A stretch of 32,723 bases of DNA, from NCBI GenBank assembly GCA_038527375.1, contig JBCBFU010000031.1, positions 1 through 32,723 on the forward strand. The letters run 5' to 3'. This stretch comes from Shimia_B sp038527375 (GTDB lineage Bacteria; Pseudomonadota; Alphaproteobacteria; Rhodobacterales; Rhodobacteraceae). Positions 15,993 through 23,956 of this stretch are shown one piece after another. The notes under the pieces are model-generated. The model was not told where the DNA came from and did not search any database. It saw only the letters and a program-made list of their open reading frames with translations. The translations under genes and the position numbers were made by a program. Each line of letters starts with the position of its first letter. Position 1 is the stretch's first letter.

Positions 15993-17291
15993 TTACTTGG
16001 CCCCCACGCGTTTGCGGTAGACGATGTCGATAAAGACGGCGAGCACGAGGACGGTGCCCACGACGATGTTCTGGAAGGGTGCATCGACCCCCACCATCGC
16101 CATGCCCGATTGCAGCGACTGCATGATGAGCGCGCCGATGATGGCCCCATAGATCGTCCCGAACCCACCGGCGAGCGCGGTGCCCCCGATGACGGCGGCA
16201 GCAATGACGCGGAGTTCGTCGAGCGTGCCGATATCGTTGGAATGGTTCGCCAAACGCGCCGAGGCAACGACCGCCGAGAGCGCGCAGAGAAAGCCCATGA
16301 GCGCAAAGATCTTGACCGTCAGGCGCCGTGTGTTGATGCCCGACAGCTCGGCCGCGTCCGGGTTGCCGCCGGTGGCAAAGATGTAGCGTCCGAACCGGGT
16401 GCGTTTGGCCACGATGGTCATCACGACGACCACAACGATCAGGATGAGCACGGACACCGGCAGGCCATAGCCCACGGTCAGCCCTTCTGGCATGACTTCG
16501 CCGCGGGCCTCGAACATCCGTTCCAGCCGGCGGGTGGGGATCGTGTAGGCGTTCAGGACAGCAATAAAGCCAATGATCGCGGCCACGATGACACCCGACA
16601 TGGTCAGTTCGGCCCACATCGGTTTGACGGGGAAGTTATGCGCGGCCTTGGCGCGGCGCGCGGACCAAAGCGCATAAAGCGCACCGGCACAGGCGATGGC
16701 CGCAAAGACCCAGGACCACGTGGTGCCCAAGGTGCCGTTGGTGCCGCCAAAGATCAGGAAGGTCTGGTCCAGCGGGCCGATGGTCTGCCCGTTCGTCAGA
16801 TACCACGCCACGTTGCGCCACACGAGGAAGCCGCCGAGTGTCACGATGAAGGCCGGGATCGTAAGATAGCCGATCATCCAGCCCTGGAAGGCGCCGATTG
16901 CTGTGCCGACCAGCAGGCCCGTGATCACCGCCAGCACCCAGATCATCGGGTGACCGAGGCCAAGGCCCATCATGTTGGGCAGGATTTGGGTCTGCATCAT
17001 CGCCATAACGGCCGAGGTCGTTGCCAAAAGCGCGCCGACCGACAGGTCGATATGGCGGTTCACGATCACGAAGACCATGCCACAGGCCATGATGGCCACC
17101 GACACCGTTTGGATGGTGAGGTTAAAGATGTTGCGGGGTGTCAGGAAACGGCCATCCGTGAAGATGTTGAACCCGATACACAGGATTATCAATGCGCCGA
17201 TCATACCCAGCAGACGGGTGTCCAGCTCCAGCTTCTGGAGGAGGTTGCCCTTGTCTTTTTCGGGGATCGGCTGAGCAGTCGCGTCTGTCAT
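15993..17291 (-). CDS. xylH: Sugar ABC transporter permease (XylH-like)
   Basis: The 432-aa polytopic inner-membrane protein has about ten or more hydrophobic segments. A long loop in the middle (residues about 195-290) includes a TLGTTWSWVFAAIACAGA-like helix and a basic cytoplasmic stretch RARRAK-like. The GGNPDAAELSGINTRRLTVKIF-region (given in part) and the following AGGFGTIYGAIIGALIM helix match the EAA-like coupling region of the XylH/RbsC family. It forms the translocation channel for the xylose system. A strong hairpin separates it from the binding-protein gene upstream, a common arrangement when the binding protein must be made in excess. Confidence 0.88.
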   Translation of the reverse strand: MTDATAQPIPEKDKGNLLQKLELDTRLLGMIGALIILCIGFNIFTDGRFLTPRNIFNLTIQTVSVAIMACGMVFVIVNRHIDLSVGALLATTSAVMAMMQTQILPNMMGLGLGHPMIWVLAVITGLLVGTAIGAFQGWMIGYLTIPAFIVTLGGFLVWRNVAWYLTNGQTIGPLDQTFLIFGGTNGTLGTTWSWVFAAIACAGALYALWSARRAKAAHNFPVKPMWAELTMSGVIVAAIIGFIAVLNAYTIPTRRLERMFEARGEVMPEGLTVGYGLPVSVLILIVVVVVMTIVAKRTRFGRYIFATGGNPDAAELSGINTRRLTVKIFALMGFLCALSAVVASARLANHSNDIGTLDELRVIAAAVIGGTALAGGFGTIYGAIIGALIMQSLQSGMAMVGVDAPFQNIVVGTVLVLAVFIDIVYRKRVGAK

Positions 17292-17322
17292 CAGACCCTC
17301 TCTTGCCAGCGCGTTAGGGGAA

Positions 17323-17349
17323 TGGCCCCGGGCAAAAATCCCGGGGCCA
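17323..17349 (-). promoter_or_regulatory. Intercistronic hairpin between binding-protein and permease genes
   Basis: TGGCCCCGGG (17323-17332) and CCCGGGGCCA (17340-17349) form a perfect ten-pair GC-rich stem with a seven-base loop, directly downstream of the minus-strand binding-protein stop. No T-run follows. It is more likely an mRNA-stabilising or partial attenuation element than a full terminator, allowing more binding protein than permease. Confidence 0.6.
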
Positions 17350-17358
17350 CGCCGTCAC

Positions 17359-18378
17359 TTAGTTACAGGGTGCGGGGCCGCCTTGGACGCCCTGGCACAG
17401 GGCCTCTTGGCTGATCCAGCCCGCATCGACCACAACGCTGAGGTTGTCGGCGGTGATCGGAACCGGAGCCAGGAAGCGCGCGGTCATGGTCGTGCCACCG
17501 GGCGACGTCCACTGAACGCTGTCGCCTGCGTCCATTTCCTTGGCGAGGTTCACGGCGATTTCGCCAGCGGCCTTGCCCAGTTCCCGCGCGTCTTTCCAGA
17601 CCGACACGGTTTGCGTGCCTTTGGCCACACGGTTCAGTGCGGCGTGGTCACCGTCCTGACCCGACACGGGGATACCTTCCATGCCCTGTGCGGTCAGCGC
17701 CGCCACAACGCCACCGGCGGTGCCGTCGTTGGAGGCCACAACGGCGTCCACGTCGTTGTCTTGCGCGGTCAGGATCTGTTCCATGTTGCGCTGCGCGTTC
17801 GCGGGCAGCCAGCCATCGGTGTAGGCTTCGCCCACGATGGTGATCGCGCCGCTGTCGATGGCCGCCTGAATGATCTCTTGCTGACCGCCGCGCAGGAAGT
17901 CCGCGTTGGGATCGGTGGGCGAACCCTTGATCATGACGTAGTTGCCTTCGGGCTGTGCTTCGAACACGGCACGCGCCTGCATCCGGCCCACTTCGACGTT
18001 GTCGAAAGTCAGGTAGAACGCGCGATCGTCTTCGATCAGGCGGTCATAGGCGACAACGGGGATGCCTTCATCCGCGGCAGCCTGAACGGCCGGCCCGATG
18101 GCTTGGGCGTCTTGGGCCAGAATGATCAGGGCGTCGACGCCCTGCGCGATCAGGCTTTCGATGTCAGACAGCTGTTTCGACGCCGAGGATTGCGCGTCAG
18201 CCGACACGTAGGTGGCCCCTGCGGCATCCAGCGCGCCAACGATGGCGGCTTCGTCGGTTTTCCAGCGCTCTTCCTGGAAATTGGACCAGCTCACGCCGAC
18301 TGTGACGCCATGACCATCGGCGAACGCGACGGAACCCAAGAGTGCTGCCGCTGCGGACAGACCAAGAATACGTTTCAT
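17359..18378 (-). CDS. xylF: Periplasmic xylose-binding protein (XylF-like)
   Basis: The 339-aa protein begins with a Sec signal peptide (MKRILG basic start, Ala-rich core, cleavage near Ala-Phe-Ala at 18-20). The mature protein is a type I periplasmic binding fold starting TVGVSWSNFQEERWKTDE, with the ligand-side residues of the XylF family in VVAYDRLIEDD, VASNDGTAGGV and SGQDGD. It captures xylose in the periplasm and passes it to the permease at 15993-17291. It is the first gene of the operon, divergent from the ROK regulator across a 124-base promoter region. A possible alternative is another pentose, but the adjacent xylA makes xylose most likely. Confidence 0.9.
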   Translation of the reverse strand: MKRILGLSAAAALLGSVAFADGHGVTVGVSWSNFQEERWKTDEAAIVGALDAAGATYVSADAQSSASKQLSDIESLIAQGVDALIILAQDAQAIGPAVQAAADEGIPVVAYDRLIEDDRAFYLTFDNVEVGRMQARAVFEAQPEGNYVMIKGSPTDPNADFLRGGQQEIIQAAIDSGAITIVGEAYTDGWLPANAQRNMEQILTAQDNDVDAVVASNDGTAGGVVAALTAQGMEGIPVSGQDGDHAALNRVAKGTQTVSVWKDARELGKAAGEIAVNLAKEMDAGDSVQWTSPGGTTMTARFLAPVPITADNLSVVVDAGWISQEALCQGVQGGPAPCN

Positions 18379-18502
18379 TTTTTCCTCCCAAAATGAGGCC
18401 CCAGATCTGATTCGTCGGAGGCCGTAACTTTTGGTAGCACAATTAATTCAGTCGTCAAAAAAAGTTTATGCACGTCGGGGCGAAACCCGGTATGGTGATG
18501 AA
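18379..18502. promoter_or_regulatory. Divergent xylF / ROK regulator promoter region
   Basis: This 124-base AT-richer gap holds the start regions of both divergent units. AACTTTT (18426-18432) and AAAAGTT (18460-18466) are perfect inverted arms 27 bases apart, flanking the palindrome AATTAATT (18441-18448). These are candidate binding sites for the ROK repressor. A TTCCTCCC stretch next to the xylF start is the complement of its ribosome-binding site. Confidence 0.5.
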
Positions 18503-19732
18503 ATGAAACAGGAATCGGGCGCAAGAACGCTGCGCCGCAGCATGGAGGTGGGCGACTTGGACGCGCGCGCGGTAACGCGTTTGCGGGTGCTCAATGCCAT
18601 CCGCGAGGCGGGTCGCGCATCGCGCACGGATCTCGCCGCGGCCCTCAAACTCAGCCCCGCGACCGTGACCTTCGTTACATCGGGTCTGATGGCCGGTGGC
18701 CTGATCGAAGAGGTGCCTGAAAAGGATGCCCCCGACACCAGCCGCCGGGGCCGTCCCCGCGTCGCGCTACGCCTGACGCGTGGACGCCTGTCTGTTGCGG
18801 GGATCAAGGTCGCGCGCGAAGTGATGTCGGTGCTCGTACTGGATTTCGACGGTACGGAGCTGGCCCAGCGTGAAGTGCCGTTGCCCGAGGCCCGGATGGA
18901 ACCACGCGCTCTCGTCCTCGCGATCCGCGCGGCGCTGGAACAGACCTGTGCAGACATTTCAGGCGGGATCGACACGCTGGCCGGGGTGTCCATCGGGATG
19001 GCCGGGCAGATCGATGCGGGCGCGCGGTTCGTGCACTGGTCGTCATCCCTCGTGGGGCGCAACGTCGATCTCGCGCCGCTGTTGCATGAACATCTGCCCT
19101 GCGCGGCCTTTGTGGAAAATGACGCGAACCTCGTGGCCAAGGCCGAGCATTTGTTTGGGCAAGCCAAGGGGTTAAGCAATTTCCTCGTGGTCACGGTGGA
19201 ACACGGCGTGGGCCTTGGTATCGTGCTGGACGGCAAGCTCTACCGTGGGGAACGCGGCTGCGGAGCGGAGTTCGGGCACACCAAGGTCGCGCTGGACGGG
19301 GCCGATTGCCAATGCGGGCAAAAGGGCTGCCTTGAGGCCTATGTGGGCGGCTACGCGCTTCAGGCGCAGGCGGTGCAGAGTGATCCGGCCTTGGCTGCAG
19401 CAACTGTCGCGGACCTGATCGCCGCCGGGCGCGCTGGCCATGGCGACGTGGCCGATATTCTGGAGCGCGCGGGACACATGTTCGGGATGGGGCTGTCGAA
19501 CCTCATCAACCTCTTTGACCCGGAATGTATCATCATCGCGGGGGCACGTGATCCGCTTGACCACCTTCAGACCGACGCCGTGCGCGCGCGCATCCGGCAG
19601 GGTGTTGTCAGCGTGGACGCCCCCCTGCCCGCGATCCGCAGCCACAGTTGGGGCGATCTGATGTGGGCGCGCGGGGCCGCCGCACTGGGGATCGAGCAGG
19701 TGTCCGCGCTCAAGATCAAGGAGCTGGCCTGA
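18503..19732 (+). CDS. xylR: ROK-family transcriptional repressor (XylR-like)
   Basis: The 409-aa protein has an N-terminal winged helix (about residues 25-70, with ASRTDLAAALKLSPATVT as the recognition region). A sugar-kinase-like ROK domain follows, with VENDANL (204-210), EFGHTKV (256-262) and the zinc motif C269-x-C271-G-x-x-G-C276. ROK repressors of this layout release DNA when they bind their sugar. Its divergent position to xylF supports xylose control. The ATG at 18503 is preferred to an upstream in-frame start at 18431, which would lie in the operator; 18542 (MEVGDL) is another possibility. The next gene begins one base after its stop. Confidence 0.85.
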   Translation: MKQESGARTLRRSMEVGDLDARAVTRLRVLNAIREAGRASRTDLAAALKLSPATVTFVTSGLMAGGLIEEVPEKDAPDTSRRGRPRVALRLTRGRLSVAGIKVAREVMSVLVLDFDGTELAQREVPLPEARMEPRALVLAIRAALEQTCADISGGIDTLAGVSIGMAGQIDAGARFVHWSSSLVGRNVDLAPLLHEHLPCAAFVENDANLVAKAEHLFGQAKGLSNFLVVTVEHGVGLGIVLDGKLYRGERGCGAEFGHTKVALDGADCQCGQKGCLEAYVGGYALQAQAVQSDPALAAATVADLIAAGRAGHGDVADILERAGHMFGMGLSNLINLFDPECIIIAGARDPLDHLQTDAVRARIRQGVVSVDAPLPAIRSHSWGDLMWARGAAALGIEQVSALKIKELA

Positions 19733-19733
19733 G

Positions 19734-21257
19734 ATGCGATTTGCAGCCCTCGCTGTGGGCGCGGCCTGCCTGCCGTTGTCGGCCGCGCAGGCGTTTGACG
19801 CTGTTCCGAGCTTCGAGCGCGTGGAAGTAGCAGACCACATCTACGCCGGTGGGTGGGAGCATTTCGTGGGCGGCGGCGTGGCCGTCTTTGACTGCACTGG
19901 CGACGGTCGGCCCGAACTCTACGCCGCGGGAGGCACGAACCCGGCCCAACTGTTTGTGAACTCGGCAGGCGGGCCACTGTCATTTGTCGCCGATACGCCC
20001 GCGCCGCTCGCCCTGACCGGTGTGACCGGGGCCTATCCCATCAATATCGACGGGGATGCCCATACGGATCTGGTAGTACTGCGGTTGGGTCCAGACCAGG
20101 TGTTGCGCGGTCTGGGGAATTGCGCGTTTGAGGCCATGGAGGTTCCGGGGCTGGCAGATGACGACGCGTGGACCACCGCCTTTTCGGCAACGTGGGAGGG
20201 CGACAACGCCCTGCCGACGCTCGCCTTTGGAACCTATATCGACCGCACAGACCCCGACGGCCCGTTCGAGGCCTGCGATGCGCCGCGCCTTTATCGCCTC
20301 GAGAGCGCGGAATACGCGTCCGCGACCCTGCTCGAGCCCGGCTTCTGCGCGCTATCGATCCTGTTCTCGGATTGGGCGCGGACGGGCCGCGCGGACCTGC
20401 GGGTCAGCAATGACCGCCACTACTATGTGCGCGGCGGGCGCGAGCAGCTTTGGGCAATGGAGGAAACCCCACGCGAATACACCGCTGATGAGGGGTGGGC
20501 GCCGCTGTCGATCTGGGGCATGGGCATCGCCTCGCGCGATTTGACGGGGGACGGCGCGCCGGAGGTCTACCTGACCTCTATGGGCGACCAGAAATACCAG
20601 ATTTCCGAAGGCGACCCCGCGCGCCCCACGTGGCGGGACGCAACCTATGACTTCGGCACCACCGCGCACCGCCCCCATGTGGGATCGGACGGGCGGCCAT
20701 CAACGGGTTGGCACGCGCAGTTCGGCGACGTCACCAATGACGGGCGCGACGATATCTTTGTGGCCAAGGGCAATGTGGAACAGATGCCCGTGGCCGCCAT
20801 GGAAGACCCCAACACGCTGTTGATCCAAGGGGCCGACGGGCAGTTTACCGAGGCCGCAGGCGAGGCCGGGATTGCATCCATGGCGCGAGGGCGCGGGGCG
20901 GCGCTGGCCGATTTGGATGGCGACGGGCTGCTGGATCTGGTGGTGATCAACCGCCGCGCAGCGATGGAGGTCTACCGCAACACCACAACCAATCCGGGGC
21001 GCTGGCTGTCGGTGGATTTGCAGCAACCGGCCCCGAATGTGGACGCCGTGGGCGCGTTTATCGAGGTGCGCGGCGTAGGTGTCGCCCATCTGCGCGAAGT
21101 GACCATCGGCGGTGGTCATGCTGGGGGACAGGACGTGCCCGAGCATTTTGGCATGGCAGCGGCAAAAGAGGCTGAGGTCCGCGTGATATGGCCAGATGGC
21201 GCGACGTTGGACTGGCAGACAGTGCCAACCAATGCCCCGGTCACAATCAAACGCTAA
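19734..21257 (+). CDS. Exported FG-GAP/VCBS and ASPIC-UnbV repeat protein (CRTAC1-like)
   Basis: The 507-aa protein starts with a signal peptide (hydrophobic core to Ala-Gln-Ala at 18-20). A series of FG-GAP beta-propeller repeats with calcium loops follows, for example DCTGDGRPELY, NIDGDAHTDL, DLTGDGAPEVY, DVTNDGRDDIF and DLDGDGLLDL. The C-terminal domain (about 420-505) has the ASPIC/UnbV pattern, including REVTIGGGHAGGQ and VRVIWPDG. Members are periplasmic or extracellular; the function is unknown. It follows the ROK gene by one base yet encodes an exported protein, and it converges on the MauG-like peroxidase with overlapping stops (21254-21257). An association with that peroxidase is inferred from position. 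Confidence 0.85.
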   Translation: MRFAALAVGAACLPLSAAQAFDAVPSFERVEVADHIYAGGWEHFVGGGVAVFDCTGDGRPELYAAGGTNPAQLFVNSAGGPLSFVADTPAPLALTGVTGAYPINIDGDAHTDLVVLRLGPDQVLRGLGNCAFEAMEVPGLADDDAWTTAFSATWEGDNALPTLAFGTYIDRTDPDGPFEACDAPRLYRLESAEYASATLLEPGFCALSILFSDWARTGRADLRVSNDRHYYVRGGREQLWAMEETPREYTADEGWAPLSIWGMGIASRDLTGDGAPEVYLTSMGDQKYQISEGDPARPTWRDATYDFGTTAHRPHVGSDGRPSTGWHAQFGDVTNDGRDDIFVAKGNVEQMPVAAMEDPNTLLIQGADGQFTEAAGEAGIASMARGRGAALADLDGDGLLDLVVINRRAAMEVYRNTTTNPGRWLSVDLQQPAPNVDAVGAFIEVRGVGVAHLREVTIGGGHAGGQDVPEHFGMAAAKEAEVRVIWPDGATLDWQTVPTNAPVTIKR

Positions 21258-22561
21258 CGGTCCACCGGCAAGCCGCTCGGCACCATGTCCGGGACGCCCA
21301 AACGCTCTGCCGGGTCCTCCAGCGTTTCGAGAAACGCGAGGATCGCCGCGACCTCTGCATCCGCAAGCGCCATGGGTGCAAGGCTGTTGGCCTGCGCGAT
21401 CTGCGCGCGCTGGTCCGCGTCCCCCATCACAACCCAATCCTGCGCGCCCGGCAAATCCGGCAACACGGCCTTGTTGATTGTGTAAGCCGCAAGGGAGGCC
21501 GCGGGATCGAGGTGGTGGCGCACCATATCCTCGAGCTCTGCATAGGCGCCGTTATGTCCATAGGGCGCGGTCAGCGTCACGTTGCGCAGGGACGGCGTGC
21601 GAAACGCATAAGCGTCCGAGGCCGCGCCGGTGACACGCAAGCGGCCTTCGTCGCGGGCGTGGTTTTCAAAGCGTGCGGCCTTGCCCGGACCGATCTGGGG
21701 CAGTGCGATGGCGTGGAAATCGTGATCGGTCTGAAGCCAGCCAGCGTGGCAGCTGCTGCATCCGGCGGCGCCATAGAACAACTCCATGCCTTGGGTGGCG
21801 GTGGCGCCGAGCGTCGCCTCGCCCCGCATCGCGCGGTCGAAGGGGGCATTGTCGGCGCGCCATTCCACGGCAATGAAATCCGCGATGACATTGGCGATCA
21901 GGGCAAAGGTGATCTCCTCTCCCGGGGCGACGCGGTCAAAGGCCTCGGTATAGTCGGGGATATCCGCCACGCGCGCGGCGATCTTGTCCCACGCGCCGCC
22001 CGGTTGGCTGAGCATACCAAGGCGCACGGACTGGCTGATTTCGTTTTCGGAATAGTGCCCGGCCATTTCATCCGGCGACAGGACCGGGAACATGGCCTGC
22101 GCGGCCAGAGCGCTCTGAAACCCTTGGGCCATGTCCGCGCCGAGCGGCGTGCGGATGCCAAAGGGCTGATCCGGGTCATCTTCGAGCCGCCCGTCATGGA
22201 AGAACACCGTGAACTCCGCCGCGCCGAGGTTCCAGAGGGCGGGCGCATTGCGGGGCAGACGTTGTTCGGGGACGTTGTCTGCCGCGATCATACGCTCGGT
22301 GCCGAGGCCCGTGCCGCCCTCGCCCAGCGACAGGGAAACGCCATCGCCCGTGCCCAGCGTCGGATGGTGGCAGGTCCCGCAGCTGATGTTGCGATTGCCT
22401 GACAGGATGGGATCGTAGAACAGCAATTGGCCCAGCTTGACCCGCGCCGGATCGCGGTCCGTGAAGGCGGGACGTGGACCCAAATCACTGATGTCAAAGG
22501 CCAAAGCGGGCAGCGCGGCGAGCGTTGCAGCGCAGGTCAGCGCCACCTTTGTGTTGATCAT
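21254..22561 (-). CDS. Di-heme cytochrome c peroxidase, MauG/CcpA family (copy 2)
   Basis: The 435-aa protein has a signal peptide (residues 1-21, ending Ala-Leu-Ala). It has two heme motifs, CGTCH at 61-65 and CSSCH at 268-272, with FRTPSLRNV and APYGHNGAY in the second half. Acting in the periplasm, it would reduce peroxide or oxidise a partner. The ATG at 22561 is chosen because it opens the signal peptide and is preceded by a GGGGAGG-type site; a start at 22591 would put charged residues before it. It is clearly paralogous to the protein at 1522-2775 (shared ILSGN-N-ISCGTCHH region and VPSGLPVD end), about 19 kb away. Confidence 0.9.
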   Translation of the reverse strand: MINTKVALTCAATLAALPALAFDISDLGPRPAFTDRDPARVKLGQLLFYDPILSGNRNISCGTCHHPTLGTGDGVSLSLGEGGTGLGTERMIAADNVPEQRLPRNAPALWNLGAAEFTVFFHDGRLEDDPDQPFGIRTPLGADMAQGFQSALAAQAMFPVLSPDEMAGHYSENEISQSVRLGMLSQPGGAWDKIAARVADIPDYTEAFDRVAPGEEITFALIANVIADFIAVEWRADNAPFDRAMRGEATLGATATQGMELFYGAAGCSSCHAGWLQTDHDFHAIALPQIGPGKAARFENHARDEGRLRVTGAASDAYAFRTPSLRNVTLTAPYGHNGAYAELEDMVRHHLDPAASLAAYTINKAVLPDLPGAQDWVVMGDADQRAQIAQANSLAPMALADAEVAAILAFLETLEDPAERLGVPDMVPSGLPVDR

Positions 22562-22671
22562 CCCCACGCCTCCCCCGCGTTCGGATCGCATCTGTTAGCG
22601 CAACCTTAAACATCCGGGCGGATACGCAGCAATGCGCAAAAGGGCGCGGCGAGATGGGCTTTCTATACTTT

Positions 22672-22690
22672 AGGATAGGTTCCCTGTCCT
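22672..22690 (+). promoter_or_regulatory. GGATAGG-N3-CCTGTCC palindrome upstream of the FIST operon
   Basis: AGGATAGG (22672-22679), spacer TTC, then CCTGTCCT (22683-22690) form an inverted repeat with one mismatch. It lies 73-91 bases before the FIST start. The same heptamer with the same three-base spacer occurs upstream of algD (30654-30670), and single copies lie upstream of the cupin gene. Probable operator or activator site. Confidence 0.6.
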
Positions 22691-22715
22691 TATGACCCCC
22701 GACGCCCGCCAAAAT

Positions 22716-22727
22716 GGTATGTATACC
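22716..22727 (+). promoter_or_regulatory. Short palindrome GGTAT-GT-ATACC near the FIST promoter
   Basis: GGTAT (22716-22720) and ATACC (22723-22727) are perfect inverted arms two bases apart, 36-47 bases before the FIST start. A related GTATACC occurs at 30644-30650, next to the algD palindrome. It may be a second regulatory site or part of the promoter. Confidence 0.3.
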
Positions 22728-22762
22728 TGCGCGTAACGCACTGCATCAAAGGGGTTTTCCCA

Positions 22763-23941
22763 ATGAAGATCGAAGTCATCCTGTCGCGCCAAGCCACCGG
22801 CGCAGGCTTTGCCCAAGACATCCGCCACAAGGTGGCGGGGGCCGTGCCGGATGTGGCCTTGATCCACTACGACTGCACCATTGATGCAGACGACCTGCAG
22901 AGCGGGCTTTCGGGCGTAGCACGCCACGTGCACGGGGCGACCTCGTGCCTGGGCGCGATGAGCCATCTGGGCCACACAACCGCCCAGAACGGTGGCGGCG
23001 CGGCCTTCCTGATCTATGACCCCGACGGCGACTACGGCACCGCATGTGCGGCGTTTGACGGCGACGCGCGCGAGACCGCGCAGTCTGTCGTGACGGCGGC
23101 GGTCGCGGCGGCCGACCGCGCGGGCGAAGCGCCCGACCTCGTCTGGCTATCGACCTCACCGGGGCAGGAGGAAAGTGTGCTGGAGGGTATTCGCGACATC
23201 TTGGGCGCGGATGTGCCAATCATCGGTGGCAGCGCCGCCGACAACGATATCTCCGGCGGATGGGCGATGTTCGACGAACAGGCAACCACATCGGACGGTG
23301 TGCTTGTCACCGTCATGTTCCCCTCAACCCGCCTCTCGTTCGCCTATCAAAACGGCTATGCGCCAACGGCGCAGGCCGGAACCGTGACCAAAGCCGATGG
23401 TCGCCGCATCCTCGAAATCGACGGGCGGCCAGCGGCAGAAGTCTATGCGCGGTGGACCGGACAGGCGGCGGTGGCCGGAACACCTGCGCAGGATGAAAAT
23501 ATCCTCGCACAGTCGACGCTCTGGCCGCTGGGTCGCGAGATCGGGGCGGTGCAAGGCATCACGCAATATCTGCTGGCCCATCCCGCGGGCGCGCACCCGG
23601 ACGGATCGCTGTCGCTCTTTGCCGATGTTGCCGAGGGCGAGGTGCTGACCCAGATGACGGGCGATCCCGGCGCGCTGGCCGATCGCGCGGGCCGCGTGGC
23701 GGCCATGGCCGCAACCCGTGATGGCGGGGCGCCGCAGATCGCGGGCGCGCTGATGGTCTATTGCGGGGGCTGCATGCTCGCGGTCCAAGACTACATGGAC
23801 CGCGTCGTCGAAGGCGTGCAGGCCGCCTTGCCCGATGTGCCGATGCTGGGCACGTTCACCTTTGGCGAACAGGGACCAATTCAAAATTCCGGCAGCCGAC
23901 ATGGGAATCTGATGATATCGTGCATCGCATTCGAACGCTGA
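22763..23941 (+). CDS. FIST-domain sensory protein (NosP-like)
   Basis: The 392-aa protein comprises a FIST_N domain (about 10-230, with GATSCLGAMSH, IIGGSAADND and GVLVTVMFPS) and a FIST_C domain (about 235-375, ending GTFTFGEQGPI). FIST proteins are cytosolic ligand sensors. The characterised NosP group binds heme and senses nitric oxide, and is encoded next to a hybrid histidine kinase whose activity it controls. The same order is seen here: FIST, hybrid kinase 15 bases downstream, then a response regulator. Heme binding cannot be shown from sequence. The promoter region carries the GGATAGG palindrome shared with the exopolysaccharide genes. Confidence 0.85.
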   Translation: MKIEVILSRQATGAGFAQDIRHKVAGAVPDVALIHYDCTIDADDLQSGLSGVARHVHGATSCLGAMSHLGHTTAQNGGGAAFLIYDPDGDYGTACAAFDGDARETAQSVVTAAVAAADRAGEAPDLVWLSTSPGQEESVLEGIRDILGADVPIIGGSAADNDISGGWAMFDEQATTSDGVLVTVMFPSTRLSFAYQNGYAPTAQAGTVTKADGRRILEIDGRPAAEVYARWTGQAAVAGTPAQDENILAQSTLWPLGREIGAVQGITQYLLAHPAGAHPDGSLSLFADVAEGEVLTQMTGDPGALADRAGRVAAMAATRDGGAPQIAGALMVYCGGCMLAVQDYMDRVVEGVQAALPDVPMLGTFTFGEQGPIQNSGSRHGNLMISCIAFER

Positions 23942-23956
23942 AAGTGATGCCGCCCC

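Noticed and set aside
15978..17414. Long plus-strand frame of 478 codons opposite the permease
   Set aside because: It is a His/Asp-rich antisense shadow of a membrane protein, with no recognisable domain or ribosome-binding site.
20031..20039. CCTATCC heptamer (also near 2470)
   Set aside because: Both are within coding sequence, where GCC-TAT-CC arises from Ala-Tyr-Pro codons.
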